Counted from the first letter of the stretch, positions 7,646 through 16,457 are shown. The stretch is DNA of 42,123 bases from Eubacteriales bacterium (GCA_028684955.1 JAQUEY010000006.1:1-42123), one strand, 5' to 3'. A program made the numbers and translations. Notes: a model not told the origin generated them from the sequence alone.

Positions 7646-8992
7646 ATGAACGAACCCAATCAAACAACCGGCTTGCCGGACCTGTCCCATCAGCCAACCA
7701 AAGCAGACACAGGCAGGCCGCATAGCCATCTGGGCCGGACCATCCTGGTGGTCTTGATCACCATGGCCTTGACATTCACCCTGACAGTCAGTGGCGGTGT
7801 CTTTGTCCTGTTGCAAGCAGGCGTGTCGCTGTTGCCTGGCCAAAATGACCAATCCCTTGGTATCCAGTTTGGCGGGGACGAGGAAACCCGGACCGCGTTG
7901 AACAAGCTCCGCTCTGTTTACGACACCTTGGACAAGAACTACTACAAAGACCTGACCGATGCCGAGATGCTGGCGGCCATGACCAGTGGCCTGGTCAACG
8001 AAATGGACAGTCCCTACACGATGTACCTTGATGCTGAGCAGACACAGCAAATAGCTGAGTCCATGAGTGGCAATTATGTCGGCATCGGTGCCATTGTGGC
8101 CTTCAACACCGCTATGCAGGTGGAAATCACCGAGGTGATCGAAGACAGCCCAGCCGAAGAGGCTGATTTGCGCGCCGGTGATATTTTTATTGCAGTGGAC
8201 GGTGAGTCCGTCGAGATGATCCAGGACATCACTCAGCTGGCCATTCTGGTCCGCGGTACAGAAGGGACTCTGGTGGAACTGGAAATGTATCGCCCTTCAG
8301 CAAACAGGCAGTTCAAGATCCAGGTGGAACGCCGCTCGATCACTTCGGCCAGCGTCAGCCACCGCATGCTCGATCCCGAGATCGGTTATGTCCGGATATC
8401 GGAGTTTTCGACCGGGGTGGCTGACCTTTTCATCCGTGCAGTTGAGGACCTGAAGTCTCAGGGCGCTCGCCACATTGTGTTTGATTTGCGCAACAACAGT
8501 GGTGGCCTCGCCAATGAAGTCATTGCAATGCTCGATTACGTGCTGCCCAAGACCGAAATCGCCCGGATAGAAGGGCGCCAGGACGGGAAGCTTTTCACTC
8601 AGGAATGGACATCTGATGCCAGCATGGGTGTGCCAGCCGACATGCGGTATGCCATCCTGATCAATGAGTTTTCGGCCAGTGCTTCGGAACTGTTCACCGG
8701 GTGCCTGCGCGACCTTGACCTCGCGGAGGTCATTGGCATCCAGTCATTTGGCAAAGGATCTGGCACACTGACCTTCAACCTGGCCGATGGGTCTTCGGTC
8801 AATGTCACCAATTTCCTGTATTATCTGCCAGGTGGCTCCAGCATCGAAGGCGTCGGCCTCGAGCCAGACCGGATCGTCGAACTGCCGGAACAGGCAGCGG
8901 GAAAATCGATTCCCCAGCTGACTGCTGAGGAAGACACCCAGCTGGCGGCAGCAGTCACCTATCTTGAATCCCTGCCCGGCGACGCATCCTGA
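7646..8992 (+). CDS. ctpA: Carboxy-terminal processing protease (S41 family, PDZ)
   Basis: A membrane-anchored extracytoplasmic serine protease of 448 residues. After ~30 polar residues comes one membrane span (ILVVLITMALTFTLTVSGGVFVLL, ~34-57). A PDZ domain follows (~135-225, with GNYVGIGAIV and DSPAEEADLRAGDIF), then the S41 core. The catalytic serine is probably S345 in FSASASE and the lysine K370 in FGKGSG; their 25-residue spacing equals that of known CtpA enzymes. AAGGAGA precedes the ATG. The PDZ carries VAFNTAMQVEITEV between its strands. Its partners are unknown; proximity to FtsEX and a wall hydrolase suggests processing of surface or division proteins. Expression must pass the terminator just upstream or use a promoter inside the preceding gene. 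Confidence 0.93.
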   Translation: MNEPNQTTGLPDLSHQPTKADTGRPHSHLGRTILVVLITMALTFTLTVSGGVFVLLQAGVSLLPGQNDQSLGIQFGGDEETRTALNKLRSVYDTLDKNYYKDLTDAEMLAAMTSGLVNEMDSPYTMYLDAEQTQQIAESMSGNYVGIGAIVAFNTAMQVEITEVIEDSPAEEADLRAGDIFIAVDGESVEMIQDITQLAILVRGTEGTLVELEMYRPSANRQFKIQVERRSITSASVSHRMLDPEIGYVRISEFSTGVADLFIRAVEDLKSQGARHIVFDLRNNSGGLANEVIAMLDYVLPKTEIARIEGRQDGKLFTQEWTSDASMGVPADMRYAILINEFSASASELFTGCLRDLDLAEVIGIQSFGKGSGTLTFNLADGSSVNVTNFLYYLPGGSSIEGVGLEPDRIVELPEQAAGKSIPQLTAEEDTQLAAAVTYLESLPGDAS

Positions 8993-9010
8993 GAGGACTT
9001 CTTCACCATC

Positions 9011-9793
9011 ATGTCTGACGGATATGAACTGCTGGCCAGTCATTATGACGATTTGCAGCAGGCAGTGGATTACCCTGCCTGGGCTGATTTCGTCTTCCAG
9101 CTCGACCGGCACTACAATCAGAGGAAAAGATCAGGTGATGGTCACGAAGGACGTCCGATTTTATTGGACCTTGGCTGTGGCACCGGAACGTTTGCCCTGG
9201 AGATGGAACAGCACGGCTTTGACGTGATCGGGATCGATAATTCCGCCGCCATGCTGCAAGCTGCGCGGGAAAAAGCGCAGGACAGCGGCAGTGCAGCCTT
9301 GTTTTTGCAACAAGACATCAGCCGTTTTGAGTTGTATGGCACGGTCGACCTTGCGACATGTCTCCTTGACACCCTGAACCACTTGGTCCAGCCAGAAGCC
9401 GTGCGGCGACTGTTTCGCCTCCTTGCCAATTACCTCAACCCGGGAGCCCTGTTTGTTGCCGATGTCGGAACCCGGCGCCATTTTTCCAAGACCCGCGGCA
9501 ATCGAACCATTATCCAAGACCATGAAAACCTGACGCTGGTCTGGCAAAACCATTACCGGCCGCAAAGCCAGATCTCGCGGGCCAGCCTGACTTGGTTTAC
9601 CCGTACAGATGAAGGTTGCTACGAACGATTTGACGAAGAAGTGGTTGAGCGGTATTATGACCACACTTTTTTACAGAAATCGGCCCAGAGTGCCGGTCTG
9701 GAATTTGTTGCCCGGACAGGTGAATTAACCTTGGCCCCTGCCTGCGGCTCAAGCGAACGCCAATTCTATATTTTCCGCCGGAGGATCTCCTGA
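9011..9793 (+). CDS. Class I SAM-dependent methyltransferase
   Basis: A predicted cytoplasmic methyltransferase of 260 residues, substrate unknown. Motif I is LLDLGCGTGTFALEM (~51-65), motif II DVIGIDNSAAML follows, and later come the ATCLLDTLNHL acidic/strand region and ALFVADVGTRRHF. The N-terminal YELLASHYDDLQ is common in the YbaJ/Cfa-like SAM-binding group often annotated as methyltransferase domain 25/11. It begins 18 nt after ctp with a weak AGAGGAC site and its TGA overlaps the hslO ATG by one base, so ctp, this gene and hslO probably form one transcript. No feature allows a specific substrate to be named. Confidence 0.88.
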   Translation: MSDGYELLASHYDDLQQAVDYPAWADFVFQLDRHYNQRKRSGDGHEGRPILLDLGCGTGTFALEMEQHGFDVIGIDNSAAMLQAAREKAQDSGSAALFLQQDISRFELYGTVDLATCLLDTLNHLVQPEAVRRLFRLLANYLNPGALFVADVGTRRHFSKTRGNRTIIQDHENLTLVWQNHYRPQSQISRASLTWFTRTDEGCYERFDEEVVERYYDHTFLQKSAQSAGLEFVARTGELTLAPACGSSERQFYIFRRRIS

Positions 9794-10731
9794 TGAACGA
9801 CTCAGCCCATGCAATTCCTTCCCAGCCTGATGCGACTGCTGGTGATTACATGGTCAGCGCCCTTGCCCTGAATGGCCAGGTGCGCGCCTTTGCCTGCCGG
9901 ACGACTCGTCTGTGCCAGGAAGCCCAGAACATCCACCAGATGTCGCCGGTTGCTGCGGTTGCACTGGGGCGATTGATGACAGGGGTATTGCTGATGGCCG
10001 AACAGGGATTGAAGAACACCACTGACACAATCAGCATGATCATCCGCAGTAATGGCCCTCTCCAGGGCATGACTGTCGTCGGATCTGGTCACCAGACGGT
10101 GCGCGGCTATTGTTACCAGCCTGTGGTCGAGACGTTGTACAAGCGGCCTGGAAAACTCGACATCGGCCAGGCCGTCGGGGAAGGGACCCTGACCGTCATC
10201 AAGGATCTCGGCCTCAAAGAACCCTACATGGGCAAAGTCGAACTGGTTTCCGGTGAAATTGCCGAAGACATCACCTATTACCTGGCCTCCTCAGAACAGA
10301 CTCCCTCTGCTGTCGGCCTCGGGGTGCTTGTCGATGCCAACGGCATCAGCCATGCAGGTGGCTTCATGGTCCAGATGCTGCCAGATGCGACGGAAGAAAC
10401 AATCCAGTACCTGGAAACACGGTTGAGTGGATTTCCGGAAGTCACCTACTGGATGCAGGAGGGGTTTAATCCGGACCAGATCCTCGATTTGCTGTTTGGC
10501 GATCCACAGATCCGGTATTTTCCCCACAAGCCTCTGGCTTACACCTGTACGTGTTCGCGCGAACGGATGGAGCAGAATTTGATCGCTCTGGGCGCACGTG
10601 AGATCTCCGAGCTGGCCCAAGACCCGGAAGGCATCAACTTGGAATGCCATTTTTGTGCCAAGCATTACCGTTTCAGCCAGCAACAGTTGCAAAACTTGCT
10701 CGCTGAAATGGTCAAACCAAGGCCCGACTAA
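9793..10731 (+). CDS. hslO: Redox-regulated chaperone Hsp33
   Basis: Hsp33 is a cytoplasmic holdase switched on by oxidation of a zinc-bound cysteine tetrad. The 312-residue protein carries the required C-terminal cysteines as CXC (C252, C254, in YTCTCSRERM) and CXXC (C285, C288, in LECHFCAKHY). The core includes VAALGRLMTGVLLMA and GGFMVQMLPDATEE, typical of the family. The N-terminus is extended by about 15 residues before the conserved DYMVSALALNGQVRAF. The ATG overlaps the methyltransferase stop (TGATG), indicating coupling. In a hydrogen-producing anaerobe it would serve oxygen or bleach stress. No terminator is visible before the S10 promoter. Confidence 0.96.
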   Translation: MNDSAHAIPSQPDATAGDYMVSALALNGQVRAFACRTTRLCQEAQNIHQMSPVAAVALGRLMTGVLLMAEQGLKNTTDTISMIIRSNGPLQGMTVVGSGHQTVRGYCYQPVVETLYKRPGKLDIGQAVGEGTLTVIKDLGLKEPYMGKVELVSGEIAEDITYYLASSEQTPSAVGLGVLVDANGISHAGGFMVQMLPDATEETIQYLETRLSGFPEVTYWMQEGFNPDQILDLLFGDPQIRYFPHKPLAYTCTCSRERMEQNLIALGAREISELAQDPEGINLECHFCAKHYRFSQQQLQNLLAEMVKPRPD

Positions 10732-10768
10732 GGTGGCAGACCGGCCCCTGTCGTCATGGCTGCAAAGC

Positions 10769-10831
10769 TTGAAAAAAATTGTTGAAAATTGCTTGAAAAA
10801 GCTTGCATTCCCATAAAGATTATACTATATT
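10769..10831 (+). promoter_or_regulatory. S10 operon promoter with A-tract upstream region
   Basis: TTGCAT (10803-10808), a 17-bp spacer and TATATT (10826-10831) form a strong sigma-A match. Three TTGAAAA copies (10769-10775, 10782-10788, 10793-10799) lie at 13- and 11-bp steps just upstream, as expected of an UP element contacted by RNA polymerase alpha. Transcription would start near 10838, leaving a leader of about 300 nt. Confidence 0.8.
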
Positions 10832-10837
10832 AGTTGT

Positions 10838-11134
10838 TGCGCGACTTTGCCGGGCGTATTCTACGTTGGCAAAGCTCGACAGACGATGATATCGGAGATT
10901 GCCGTCACGGCCGCTGCGGCCGCTAAACGGGTAACTTCGGAGGAGTCAGTCCGATTCATGAGAAATTGGGCGGCAGTTCATTGACGATCGCAGCGTATGC
11001 CTCACCGGCATGGGCCCAGCGCGACAGCCTCCACAGATTCGAGGCGTTTAGACTGGGTTTTCTGTTGGAAGAGAATGAAACGCCCGGCAAGGTTGATGAC
11101 TGACCAGCAGCAAACCAAGGAGGAACCACAGACC
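10838..11134 (+). other. Structured ~300-nt leader of the S10 operon
   Basis: The leader contains several inverted repeats: CTTTGCC/GGCAAAG (10845-10851/10868-10874), CGGCCGCTGCGGCCG (10908-10922), ATGCC/GGCAT (10997-11001/11007-11011) and GGCGTTT/AAACGCC (11043-11049/11078-11084). A possible 8-codon peptide starts at 10958 after GGAGGAG, though the spacing of about 13 nt is long. In E. coli, L4 regulates this operon through its leader; whether an equivalent operates here is unproven. Together with the promoter it fills the 403-nt gap after hslO. Confidence 0.5.
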
Positions 11135-11446
11135 ATGGCCGCAAACCAGAAAATCCGTATCCGACTCAAGGCATTTGATCACCAGATCCTCGACGAGAGC
11201 GCCGAGCGCATCGTTGATACCGCCAAGCGCACCGGCGCCAGCGTATCCGGCCCGATCCCGCTGCCGACTGAAAAGGAAATTGTCACCATCCTGCGCTCTC
11301 CGCACAAGTACAAAGACTCCCGTGAGCAGTTCGAGATCCGCACCCACAAGCGCTTGATCGACATCCTTGCTCCCAATGCCAAGACGGTCGAAGCTCTGAT
11401 GAAGCTCGAAATGCCGGCTGGCGTCAACATTGAGATCAAGCTGTAA
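11135..11446 (+). CDS. rpsJ: 30S ribosomal protein S10
   Basis: S10 is a small-subunit head protein and, with NusB, part of antitermination complexes. The product has 103 residues, a normal length, with [22 protein letters not shown] at the start and the signature region [23 protein letters not shown]. The ATG at 11135 is chosen because AAGGAGGA lies 8-9 nt before it and translation from there starts right at the conserved N-terminus; the frame stays open further upstream into the leader. It is the first gene of the superoperon. Two hairpins separate it from rplC. Confidence 0.97.
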   Translation: MAANQKIRIRLKAFDHQILDESAERIVDTAKRTGASVSGPIPLPTEKEIVTILRSPHKYKDSREQFEIRTHKRLIDILAPNAKTVEALMKLEMPAGVNIEIKL

Positions 11447-11458
11447 GGCTTGTCATAG

Positions 11459-11523
11459 ACGACAACACGACAGACCAAGCCGTGTTGTCGTTCTGGTCAT
11501 GTTCACCCGGGACACGGGCGAAC
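11459..11523 (+). promoter_or_regulatory. Tandem hairpins between rpsJ and rplC
   Basis: ACGACAACACG (11459-11469) and CGTGTTGTCGT (11481-11491) form a perfect 11-bp stem with an 11-nt loop. GTTCACCCG (11501-11509) and CGGGCGAAC (11515-11523) form a second stem with one A-C mismatch. No U-tract follows either, so they look like processing, attenuation or protein-binding structures rather than terminators. The spacing to the rplC ribosome-binding site is about 10 nt. Confidence 0.6.
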
Positions 11524-11546
11524 CAATAACCAAGGAGGTTTAGAGA

Positions 11547-12170
11547 ATGGAAAAGTACATGCTTGGCAAAAAAGCAGGGATGACCCAGCTTTTTGACGAC
11601 AAAGGCAATTCAATTCCGGTCACGGTCATTGATTGCGGTCCCCTCTTCGTCGTCCAGAACAAGACAGCTGAAAATGACGGCTACAAGGCAGTCAAGGTCG
11701 GCTACGGCGCAGTCAAGAATGCCAATCGCCCCCACAAAGGCCAGTTTGCCAAAGCGGGAGTCGAGACCAAGAAGGTCTTGCGCGAATTCAAGTCCGAAGC
11801 TGACTACACCCTCGGTCAGGAAATCCGGGTCTCCGACATGTTCGCCGTTGGCGATGCAGTCGATATCAGCGGTGTCTCCAAGGGCAAAGGCTTTGCTGGC
11901 AACATCAAGCGTCACGGCCAGTCCGGTGGACCGGAATCCCACGGTTCCATGTACCACCGTCGCGTTGGCTCGATGGGCCCGAACACCGACCCTGCCCGTG
12001 TTTTCAAAGGCAAGAAGCTGCCTGGTCACATGGGTGCAGTGAATGTAACCGTACAGAACCTCGATGTCATGATGGTTGACGGCGAACGCAACATTATCGT
12101 CATCAAGGGCGCTGTCCCCGGACCCAAAGGCGGCCTGGTCGAGATCAAGTCGTCTGTCAAGTCCAAGTGA
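11547..12170 (+). CDS. rplC: 50S ribosomal protein L3
   Basis: L3 is an early-assembly large-subunit protein reaching toward the peptidyl transferase centre. The product has 207 residues. It opens with MLGKKAGMTQLFDDKG and contains the diagnostic loop KGKGFAGNIKRHGQSGGPESHGS followed by RRVGSMG. AAGGAGGTTT precedes the ATG. It lies 100 nt after rpsJ, the widest spacing in this half of the operon, and 25 nt before rplD. Confidence 0.98.
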   Translation: MEKYMLGKKAGMTQLFDDKGNSIPVTVIDCGPLFVVQNKTAENDGYKAVKVGYGAVKNANRPHKGQFAKAGVETKKVLREFKSEADYTLGQEIRVSDMFAVGDAVDISGVSKGKGFAGNIKRHGQSGGPESHGSMYHRRVGSMGPNTDPARVFKGKKLPGHMGAVNVTVQNLDVMMVDGERNIIVIKGAVPGPKGGLVEIKSSVKSK

Positions 12171-12195
12171 GATGGCGTAAAGGAGGAGCATAACA

Positions 12196-12819
12196 ATGGC
12201 ACAAGTTGATGTATACAACATGGATGGCGTCAAGACGGGCAGTCTTGAACTATCCGACGCCATCTTCGGCATCGAGCCGAACCAGGACGTGCTGCATCGC
12301 GCCGTTCTCAATTACCTGGCCAATCGTCGCCAGGGTACCCATTCCACCAAGACCCGGAGTGAAGTCACCGGTGGTGGTAAAAAGCCCTATCGTCAGAAGG
12401 GTACCGGCCGCGCCCGCCAGGGTTCGTCCCGTTCTGCCCAGCATGTCGGCGGCGGCATCATCTTTGGTCCCAAACCGCGTGATTACAGCTACAGCCTGCC
12501 CAAGAAGGTCCGTCGTCTGGCCATGAAATCGGCTTTGTCGTCCAAGGTTGCCGCCGGCAGCGTGGTGGTCATTGACAAGCTGGAAATGGCTGAGATCAAG
12601 ACCAAGCGCATGACTGAAGTCCTCGGCAAGCTCGGCGTCGACAAATCCGCCCTGCTCGTCACCCTGACCCGCGATGAGAAGATCGAGAAATCGGCCAGAA
12701 ACATCGTTGGCATCAAGACCGCCCTGGTCAACACGATCAATGTCTTTGACATTCTCAAGTTCGACAAATTCGTTGTGACCCAGGAAGCGATCCTCAAAGT
12801 CCAGGAGGTGTACGTATAA
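12196..12819 (+). CDS. rplD: 50S ribosomal protein L4
   Basis: L4 lines the exit tunnel and in enterobacteria also represses the S10 operon. The product has 207 residues. The tunnel loop is recognisable as GTHSTKTRSEVTGGGKKPYRQKGTGRARQGS (split here across two family blocks), with IIFGPKPRDYSYSLPKKVRRLA following. An AGGAGGAG site precedes the ATG at 12196. The stop codon overlaps the rplW start by one base (TAATG). Confidence 0.98.
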   Translation: MAQVDVYNMDGVKTGSLELSDAIFGIEPNQDVLHRAVLNYLANRRQGTHSTKTRSEVTGGGKKPYRQKGTGRARQGSSRSAQHVGGGIIFGPKPRDYSYSLPKKVRRLAMKSALSSKVAAGSVVVIDKLEMAEIKTKRMTEVLGKLGVDKSALLVTLTRDEKIEKSARNIVGIKTALVNTINVFDILKFDKFVVTQEAILKVQEVYV

Positions 12820-13172
12820 TGAGCACCGCACACGAGATCATCAAACGTCCGGTCATCACTGAGAAGAGCACCACCGACGCCGCTTTGGGCAAGTACACCT
12901 TTGAAGTAGCTGTCGGCGCGACCAAGACTGAGGTCCGCAAGGCTGTTGAGCAGCTGTTCGATGTCAAGGTCCTCAAAGTCAACACCGCCAACTATGACGG
13001 CAAGACCAAACGCCAGGGTGTCCACGTCGGCCAGACCGCCAGCTGGAAAAAAGCTGTCGTGACGATCGACACCGATCCAAAAGCTGAGTCCTACCTGCAG
13101 AAGGGCGGCAAATCCGCCACAGCCAGCAAGAAGTACAAAAATACCATCGAGGAATTCGGGTTCGGCCAGTAA
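12819..13172 (+). CDS. rplW: 50S ribosomal protein L23
   Basis: L23 sits at the tunnel exit and docks trigger factor and SRP. Its 117 residues include IIKRPVITEKSTTDAALGKYTF and EVRKAVEQLFDVKVLKVNTANY, which are typical. A C-terminal extension of about 20 residues (YLQKGGKSATASKKYKNTIEEFGFGQ region) is longer than in the ~95-residue Bacillus protein. The start overlaps rplD by one base; CAGGAGGTG supplies the ribosome-binding site. Confidence 0.97.
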   Translation: MSTAHEIIKRPVITEKSTTDAALGKYTFEVAVGATKTEVRKAVEQLFDVKVLKVNTANYDGKTKRQGVHVGQTASWKKAVVTIDTDPKAESYLQKGGKSATASKKYKNTIEEFGFGQ

Positions 13173-13205
13173 TGCCGGGCGCCCTAGAAGAAGGAGTGAA
13201 ACAAG

Positions 13206-14039
13206 ATGGCAGTCAAAAGCTATAATCCGACTTCTCCCGCCAGAAGGCAGATGACCGTGGCTGATTTCTCGCAAATCACCGCCAAAGCGCCTGAAAAATC
13301 TCTTCTGGCTCCAAGAAGCAACACCGGTGGCCGTAACGCCTATGGCCGCATCACCGTCCGCCACCATGGTGGTGGTAACCGCCGCAAGATCCGGATCATC
13401 GACTGGAAGCGCAACAAGACCGGTATGAAGGCCGAAGTCGTTGCGATCGAGTATGATCCGAACCGCACCGCCAATCTCGCACTGATCCAGTATCTCGATG
13501 GTGCCAAGGCTTATATCCTGGCTCCTGAAGGTCTGAAGGTCGGCGATCATGTCGAAAGCGGTCCGCAGTCTGATATCGTCGTGGGCAACGCCCTCCCGAT
13601 CGATGCCATTCCGGTTGGTACCGTGATCCATAACATCGAGCTCAAGCCTGGCAAAGGCGCCCAGATGGTCCGCACCGCTGGTGCGGGTGCCCAGCTGATG
13701 GCCAAAGACAGTGCTTATGCCCAGGTCCGCCTGCCCTCTGGTGAAGTCCGCATGGTCTCGATCCTCTGCAAAGCCACCATTGGTTCTGTCGGCAACAGCG
13801 AGCACGAGAACATCAACATCGGCAAGGCTGGCCGCAAACGCCACATGGGTGTCCGCCCGACCGTTCGCGGTGTCGTCATGAATCCTTGCGACCATCCGCA
13901 CGGTGGTGGTGAAGGCAAGTCGCCGATCGGCCGTCCCGGCCCGGTCACGCCCTGGGGTGTTCCGACCCTTGGCAAGAAGACCCGTGACCGCAAGAAGCCT
14001 TCTGACAAGTTCATTGTCAAGAGAAGGAACCAGAAGTAA
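13206..14039 (+). CDS. rplB: 50S ribosomal protein L2
   Basis: L2 is needed for subunit joining and peptidyl transfer. The product has 277 residues, the standard length. It begins [16 protein letters not shown] and carries [34 protein letters not shown] (containing the conserved histidine essential in E. coli L2) and a basic tail. AGAAGGAG precedes the ATG; rpsS follows after 19 nt. Confidence 0.98.
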   Translation: MAVKSYNPTSPARRQMTVADFSQITAKAPEKSLLAPRSNTGGRNAYGRITVRHHGGGNRRKIRIIDWKRNKTGMKAEVVAIEYDPNRTANLALIQYLDGAKAYILAPEGLKVGDHVESGPQSDIVVGNALPIDAIPVGTVIHNIELKPGKGAQMVRTAGAGAQLMAKDSAYAQVRLPSGEVRMVSILCKATIGSVGNSEHENINIGKAGRKRHMGVRPTVRGVVMNPCDHPHGGGEGKSPIGRPGPVTPWGVPTLGKKTRDRKKPSDKFIVKRRNQK

Positions 14040-14058
14040 GCGACAGGAGGCTTAAAAG

Positions 14059-14340
14059 ATGAGTCGGTCTACCAAAAAAGGCTTTTTCGTTGCCGAACCG
14101 CTGATGAAGAAAATCACAGCGATGAACGAAAAGAATGAAAAGAAAGTCATCAAGTCCTGGTCTCGCGCCTCGACCATTTTCCCGGAAATGGTCGGACACA
14201 CGATTGCTGTCTATGATGGCCGCAAACACGTGCCGGTCTATGTCACAGAAGAAATGGTCGGCCACAAGCTGGGCGAGTTCGCTCCCACCCGGACCTTCAA
14301 GGGCCATGCCGGATCCGAGAAATCCTCGGGTTCGCGCTAA
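14059..14340 (+). CDS. rpsS: 30S ribosomal protein S19
   Basis: S19 forms a heterodimer with S13 in the 30S head. The 93-residue product begins [19 protein letters not shown] and contains [33 protein letters not shown] and [16 protein letters not shown], all diagnostic. The ribosome-binding site is AGGAGG 10 nt upstream. It lies between rplB and rplV as in nearly all bacteria. Confidence 0.98.
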   Translation: MSRSTKKGFFVAEPLMKKITAMNEKNEKKVIKSWSRASTIFPEMVGHTIAVYDGRKHVPVYVTEEMVGHKLGEFAPTRTFKGHAGSEKSSGSR

Positions 14341-14371
14341 TGACGGTCGATAGCGAAGGGAGGAAATAAGA

Positions 14372-14848
14372 GTGGAAAAGAAGGTTATGAGCAAGGAATA
14401 CTTGCTGGAAAACCGTGAGGAAATCCTCGCAACCTACAATCAGGAATCACGCCGTTTCCAGAAGTCAGCGCTGCTGACCAAAAAGGAAAAGAAAGTTCTC
14501 GGCATCGGCAAGGACGAAGGTCGTGCCATCGCCAAGAATGTCCGGGTGACACCGCGCAAAGTCAACATCGTGGTCGACCTGATCAAGGGCAAATCCCTTG
14601 ATGAAGTTTATGCGATCCTGCGCTACACCCCCAAGGCGGCCTCACCGGTTCTCGAGAAACTCGTGAAATCGGCCGAAGCCAATGCCGTCAACAACAACAG
14701 CCTGTCCCGCGACGCACTCTACGTTGCTGACTGCTATGCCAACCAGGGGCCGGTGCTCAAACGCATCATCCCGAAGGCTCGTGGCAGTGCGGCACGTATC
14801 CACAAGAGAACCAGCCACATCACGGTCGTTCTCAAGGAAAGAAATTAA
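14372..14848 (+). CDS. rplV: 50S ribosomal protein L22 with N-terminal extension
   Basis: L22 contributes a hairpin to the exit tunnel. The family core (about 110 residues) starts near residue 50 with GRAIAKNVRVTPRKVNIVVDLIKGKS and ends with ARGSAARIHKRTSHITVVLKE. It is preceded by ~48 lysine- and glutamate-rich residues, giving 158 in all. The GTG at 14372 is chosen because GGGAGG lies 8 nt upstream; the in-frame ATG at 14387 would be 23 nt from that site. Even from that ATG the extension would exceed 40 residues. The function of the extra part is unknown. Confidence 0.95.
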   Translation: MEKKVMSKEYLLENREEILATYNQESRRFQKSALLTKKEKKVLGIGKDEGRAIAKNVRVTPRKVNIVVDLIKGKSLDEVYAILRYTPKAASPVLEKLVKSAEANAVNNNSLSRDALYVADCYANQGPVLKRIIPKARGSAARIHKRTSHITVVLKERN

Positions 14849-14860
14849 GGAGGGCAGCGA

Positions 14861-15532
14861 ATGGGCCAGAAAGTCAATCCCCATGGCTTGCGCGTTGGTG
14901 TCATCAAAGATTGGGACACCCGCTGGTACGCCGACAAGAAAGATTTCAGCAAATTCCTCGTTGAAGACAAGAAGATCCGCGATTTCGTGAAGGCCGAGTG
15001 CTTCAAAGCTGGCGTTTCCCGCATCGAGATCGAGCGCAAGGGTGAAGAAAAGACCCTCGTCCAGATCTCTGCTGGCAAACCTGGCATCATCATCGGCCGC
15101 CAGGGTGCCGGGATCGAAGATCTCAAGAAGAAACTTGTCGCCAAATTTGGCCGCCAGTTCTTCATCAACATCAACGAAATCAAATCGGTTGACACCGAAG
15201 CTCAGCTGATCGCTGAAAACATCGCCAAGCAGCTCGAGGAACGCGTTTCCTTCCGCCGCGCCATGAAACAGGCGATGGGCCGCGCCATGAAAGGCGGAGC
15301 CAAAGGTATCAAGACTGCGGTGAGTGGCCGTCTCGGCGGCGCCGAAATCGCCCGCAGCGAACACTACCACGATGGCACGATCCCGCTGCAGACCCTGCGC
15401 GCCAACATCGAGTATGGTTTTGCCGAAGCCAAGACCACCTATGGCCGCATCGGTGTCAAAGTCTGGATCTACAAGGGTGCAATCTACAAGGCACCCCGCA
15501 AAGTGAAAGTATCGGAAGGAGGCGAAGCCTGA
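14861..15532 (+). CDS. rpsC: 30S ribosomal protein S3
   Basis: S3 lies at the mRNA entry site and has helicase-related basic residues. The product has 223 residues. It starts [27 protein letters not shown] and contains the KH-domain block [19 protein letters not shown] and the C-terminal [36 protein letters not shown] precedes the ATG. The TGA overlaps the rplP ATG by one base. Confidence 0.98.
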   Translation: MGQKVNPHGLRVGVIKDWDTRWYADKKDFSKFLVEDKKIRDFVKAECFKAGVSRIEIERKGEEKTLVQISAGKPGIIIGRQGAGIEDLKKKLVAKFGRQFFININEIKSVDTEAQLIAENIAKQLEERVSFRRAMKQAMGRAMKGGAKGIKTAVSGRLGGAEIARSEHYHDGTIPLQTLRANIEYGFAEAKTTYGRIGVKVWIYKGAIYKAPRKVKVSEGGEA

Positions 15533-15966
15533 TGCTGCTTCCCAAACGTGTCAAACGCAGAAAACAGCACCGCGGTCGCATGACCGGCAAAGCCACCCGT
15601 GGCAACGTCGTCGTCTACGGCGAATACGGCCTGCAGGCGATGGAACCTGTCTGGATCACCAGCAACCAGATCGAAGCTGCCCGTATCGCGATCAACCGTT
15701 TTATCAAGCGTGGCGGTCAGGTCTGGATCAAGATCTTCCCGGACAAGCCCGTCACCTCCAAGCCTGCTGAAACCCGAATGGGTTCCGGTAAAGGCTCACC
15801 CGAGTATTGGGTAGCTGTCGTCAAGCCCGGCCGTGTCCTCTTTGAGATCGCCGGCGTCAGTGAAGAAGTCGCCCGTGAAGCCCTGCGCCTGGCCGCACAC
15901 AAACTGCCGTGCCAGACCAAGTTCATCGCCCGTGAAAAGGAAGGTGACGTCAATGAAGTCCAGTGA
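15532..15966 (+). CDS. rplP: 50S ribosomal protein L16
   Basis: L16 organises the A-site region of the large subunit. The 144-residue product begins [25 protein letters not shown] and contains [24 protein letters not shown] and [13 protein letters not shown], all typical. Its start overlaps rpsC by one base (TGATG) and its 3' end overlaps the rpmC start by 14 nt, so three genes are translationally linked here. Confidence 0.98.
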   Translation: MLLPKRVKRRKQHRGRMTGKATRGNVVVYGEYGLQAMEPVWITSNQIEAARIAINRFIKRGGQVWIKIFPDKPVTSKPAETRMGSGKGSPEYWVAVVKPGRVLFEIAGVSEEVAREALRLAAHKLPCQTKFIAREKEGDVNEVQ

Positions 15967-16156
15967 AATCCGTGACAAATCCTTTGACGAGCTGAACAAG
16001 GAACTCGCTTCCCTGCGCGAAGAACTGTTCAAGCTCCGTTTTGCCCATGCCACCAATCAGCTCGAAAACCCCTTAAAGCTCAAAAGCGTCAAGCGGGACA
16101 TCGCGCGTGTCATGACCATCCTGCGTGAGCGTGAGCTCCAGGGAATGAAGAAGTAA
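15953..16156 (+). CDS. rpmC: 50S ribosomal protein L29
   Basis: L29 flanks the exit tunnel next to L23. The product has 67 residues: [19 protein letters not shown], then [23 protein letters not shown], the family signature, and a helical basic end. The ATG at 15953 lies inside the rplP 3' end (14-nt overlap), with GGAAGGTGA 6-8 nt before it. The same frame stays open much further upstream inside rplP, but the conserved N-terminus fixes this start. Confidence 0.96.
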   Translation: MKSSEIRDKSFDELNKELASLREELFKLRFAHATNQLENPLKLKSVKRDIARVMTILRERELQGMKK

Positions 16157-16168
16157 GGGGGATTATCC

Positions 16169-16426
16169 ATGAGTGAACGTAATCTCAGAAAAACCCGTGT
16201 TGGCCTGGTCGCCAGCGACAAAATGGATAAGACCATCGTCGTAGCTGTCACCGAGCATGTCCGCCATCCGCTATACAAGAAAATTGTCAAGCGGACCTAC
16301 AAGCTCAAAGCCCACGATGAAAACAATGAATGCCACATCGGAGACAAGGTCAAAGTGATGGAGACCCGCCCCTTGAGCCGCGACAAGCGCTGGAGACTGG
16401 TCGAGGTCATTGAGAAGGCCAAGTGA
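16169..16426 (+). CDS. rpsQ: 30S ribosomal protein S17
   Basis: S17 is an OB-fold primary 16S rRNA-binding protein. Its 85 residues begin [26 protein letters not shown] and contain [19 protein letters not shown] and [20 protein letters not shown], which are diagnostic. It starts 12 nt after rpmC; AAGGGGGAT precedes the ATG. Confidence 0.98.
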   Translation: MSERNLRKTRVGLVASDKMDKTIVVAVTEHVRHPLYKKIVKRTYKLKAHDENNECHIGDKVKVMETRPLSRDKRWRLVEVIEKAK

Positions 16427-16457
16427 TCCTTAACCGGTTACTGGAAGGAGGAAGACA

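Noticed and set aside
12489-13901. 470-codon open frame on the minus strand
   Set aside because: It is antisense to rplW and rplB. Codon bias of the sense genes (GTC, GAC, GGC) leaves the mirror frame open; the product has no recognisable motif or ribosome-binding site.
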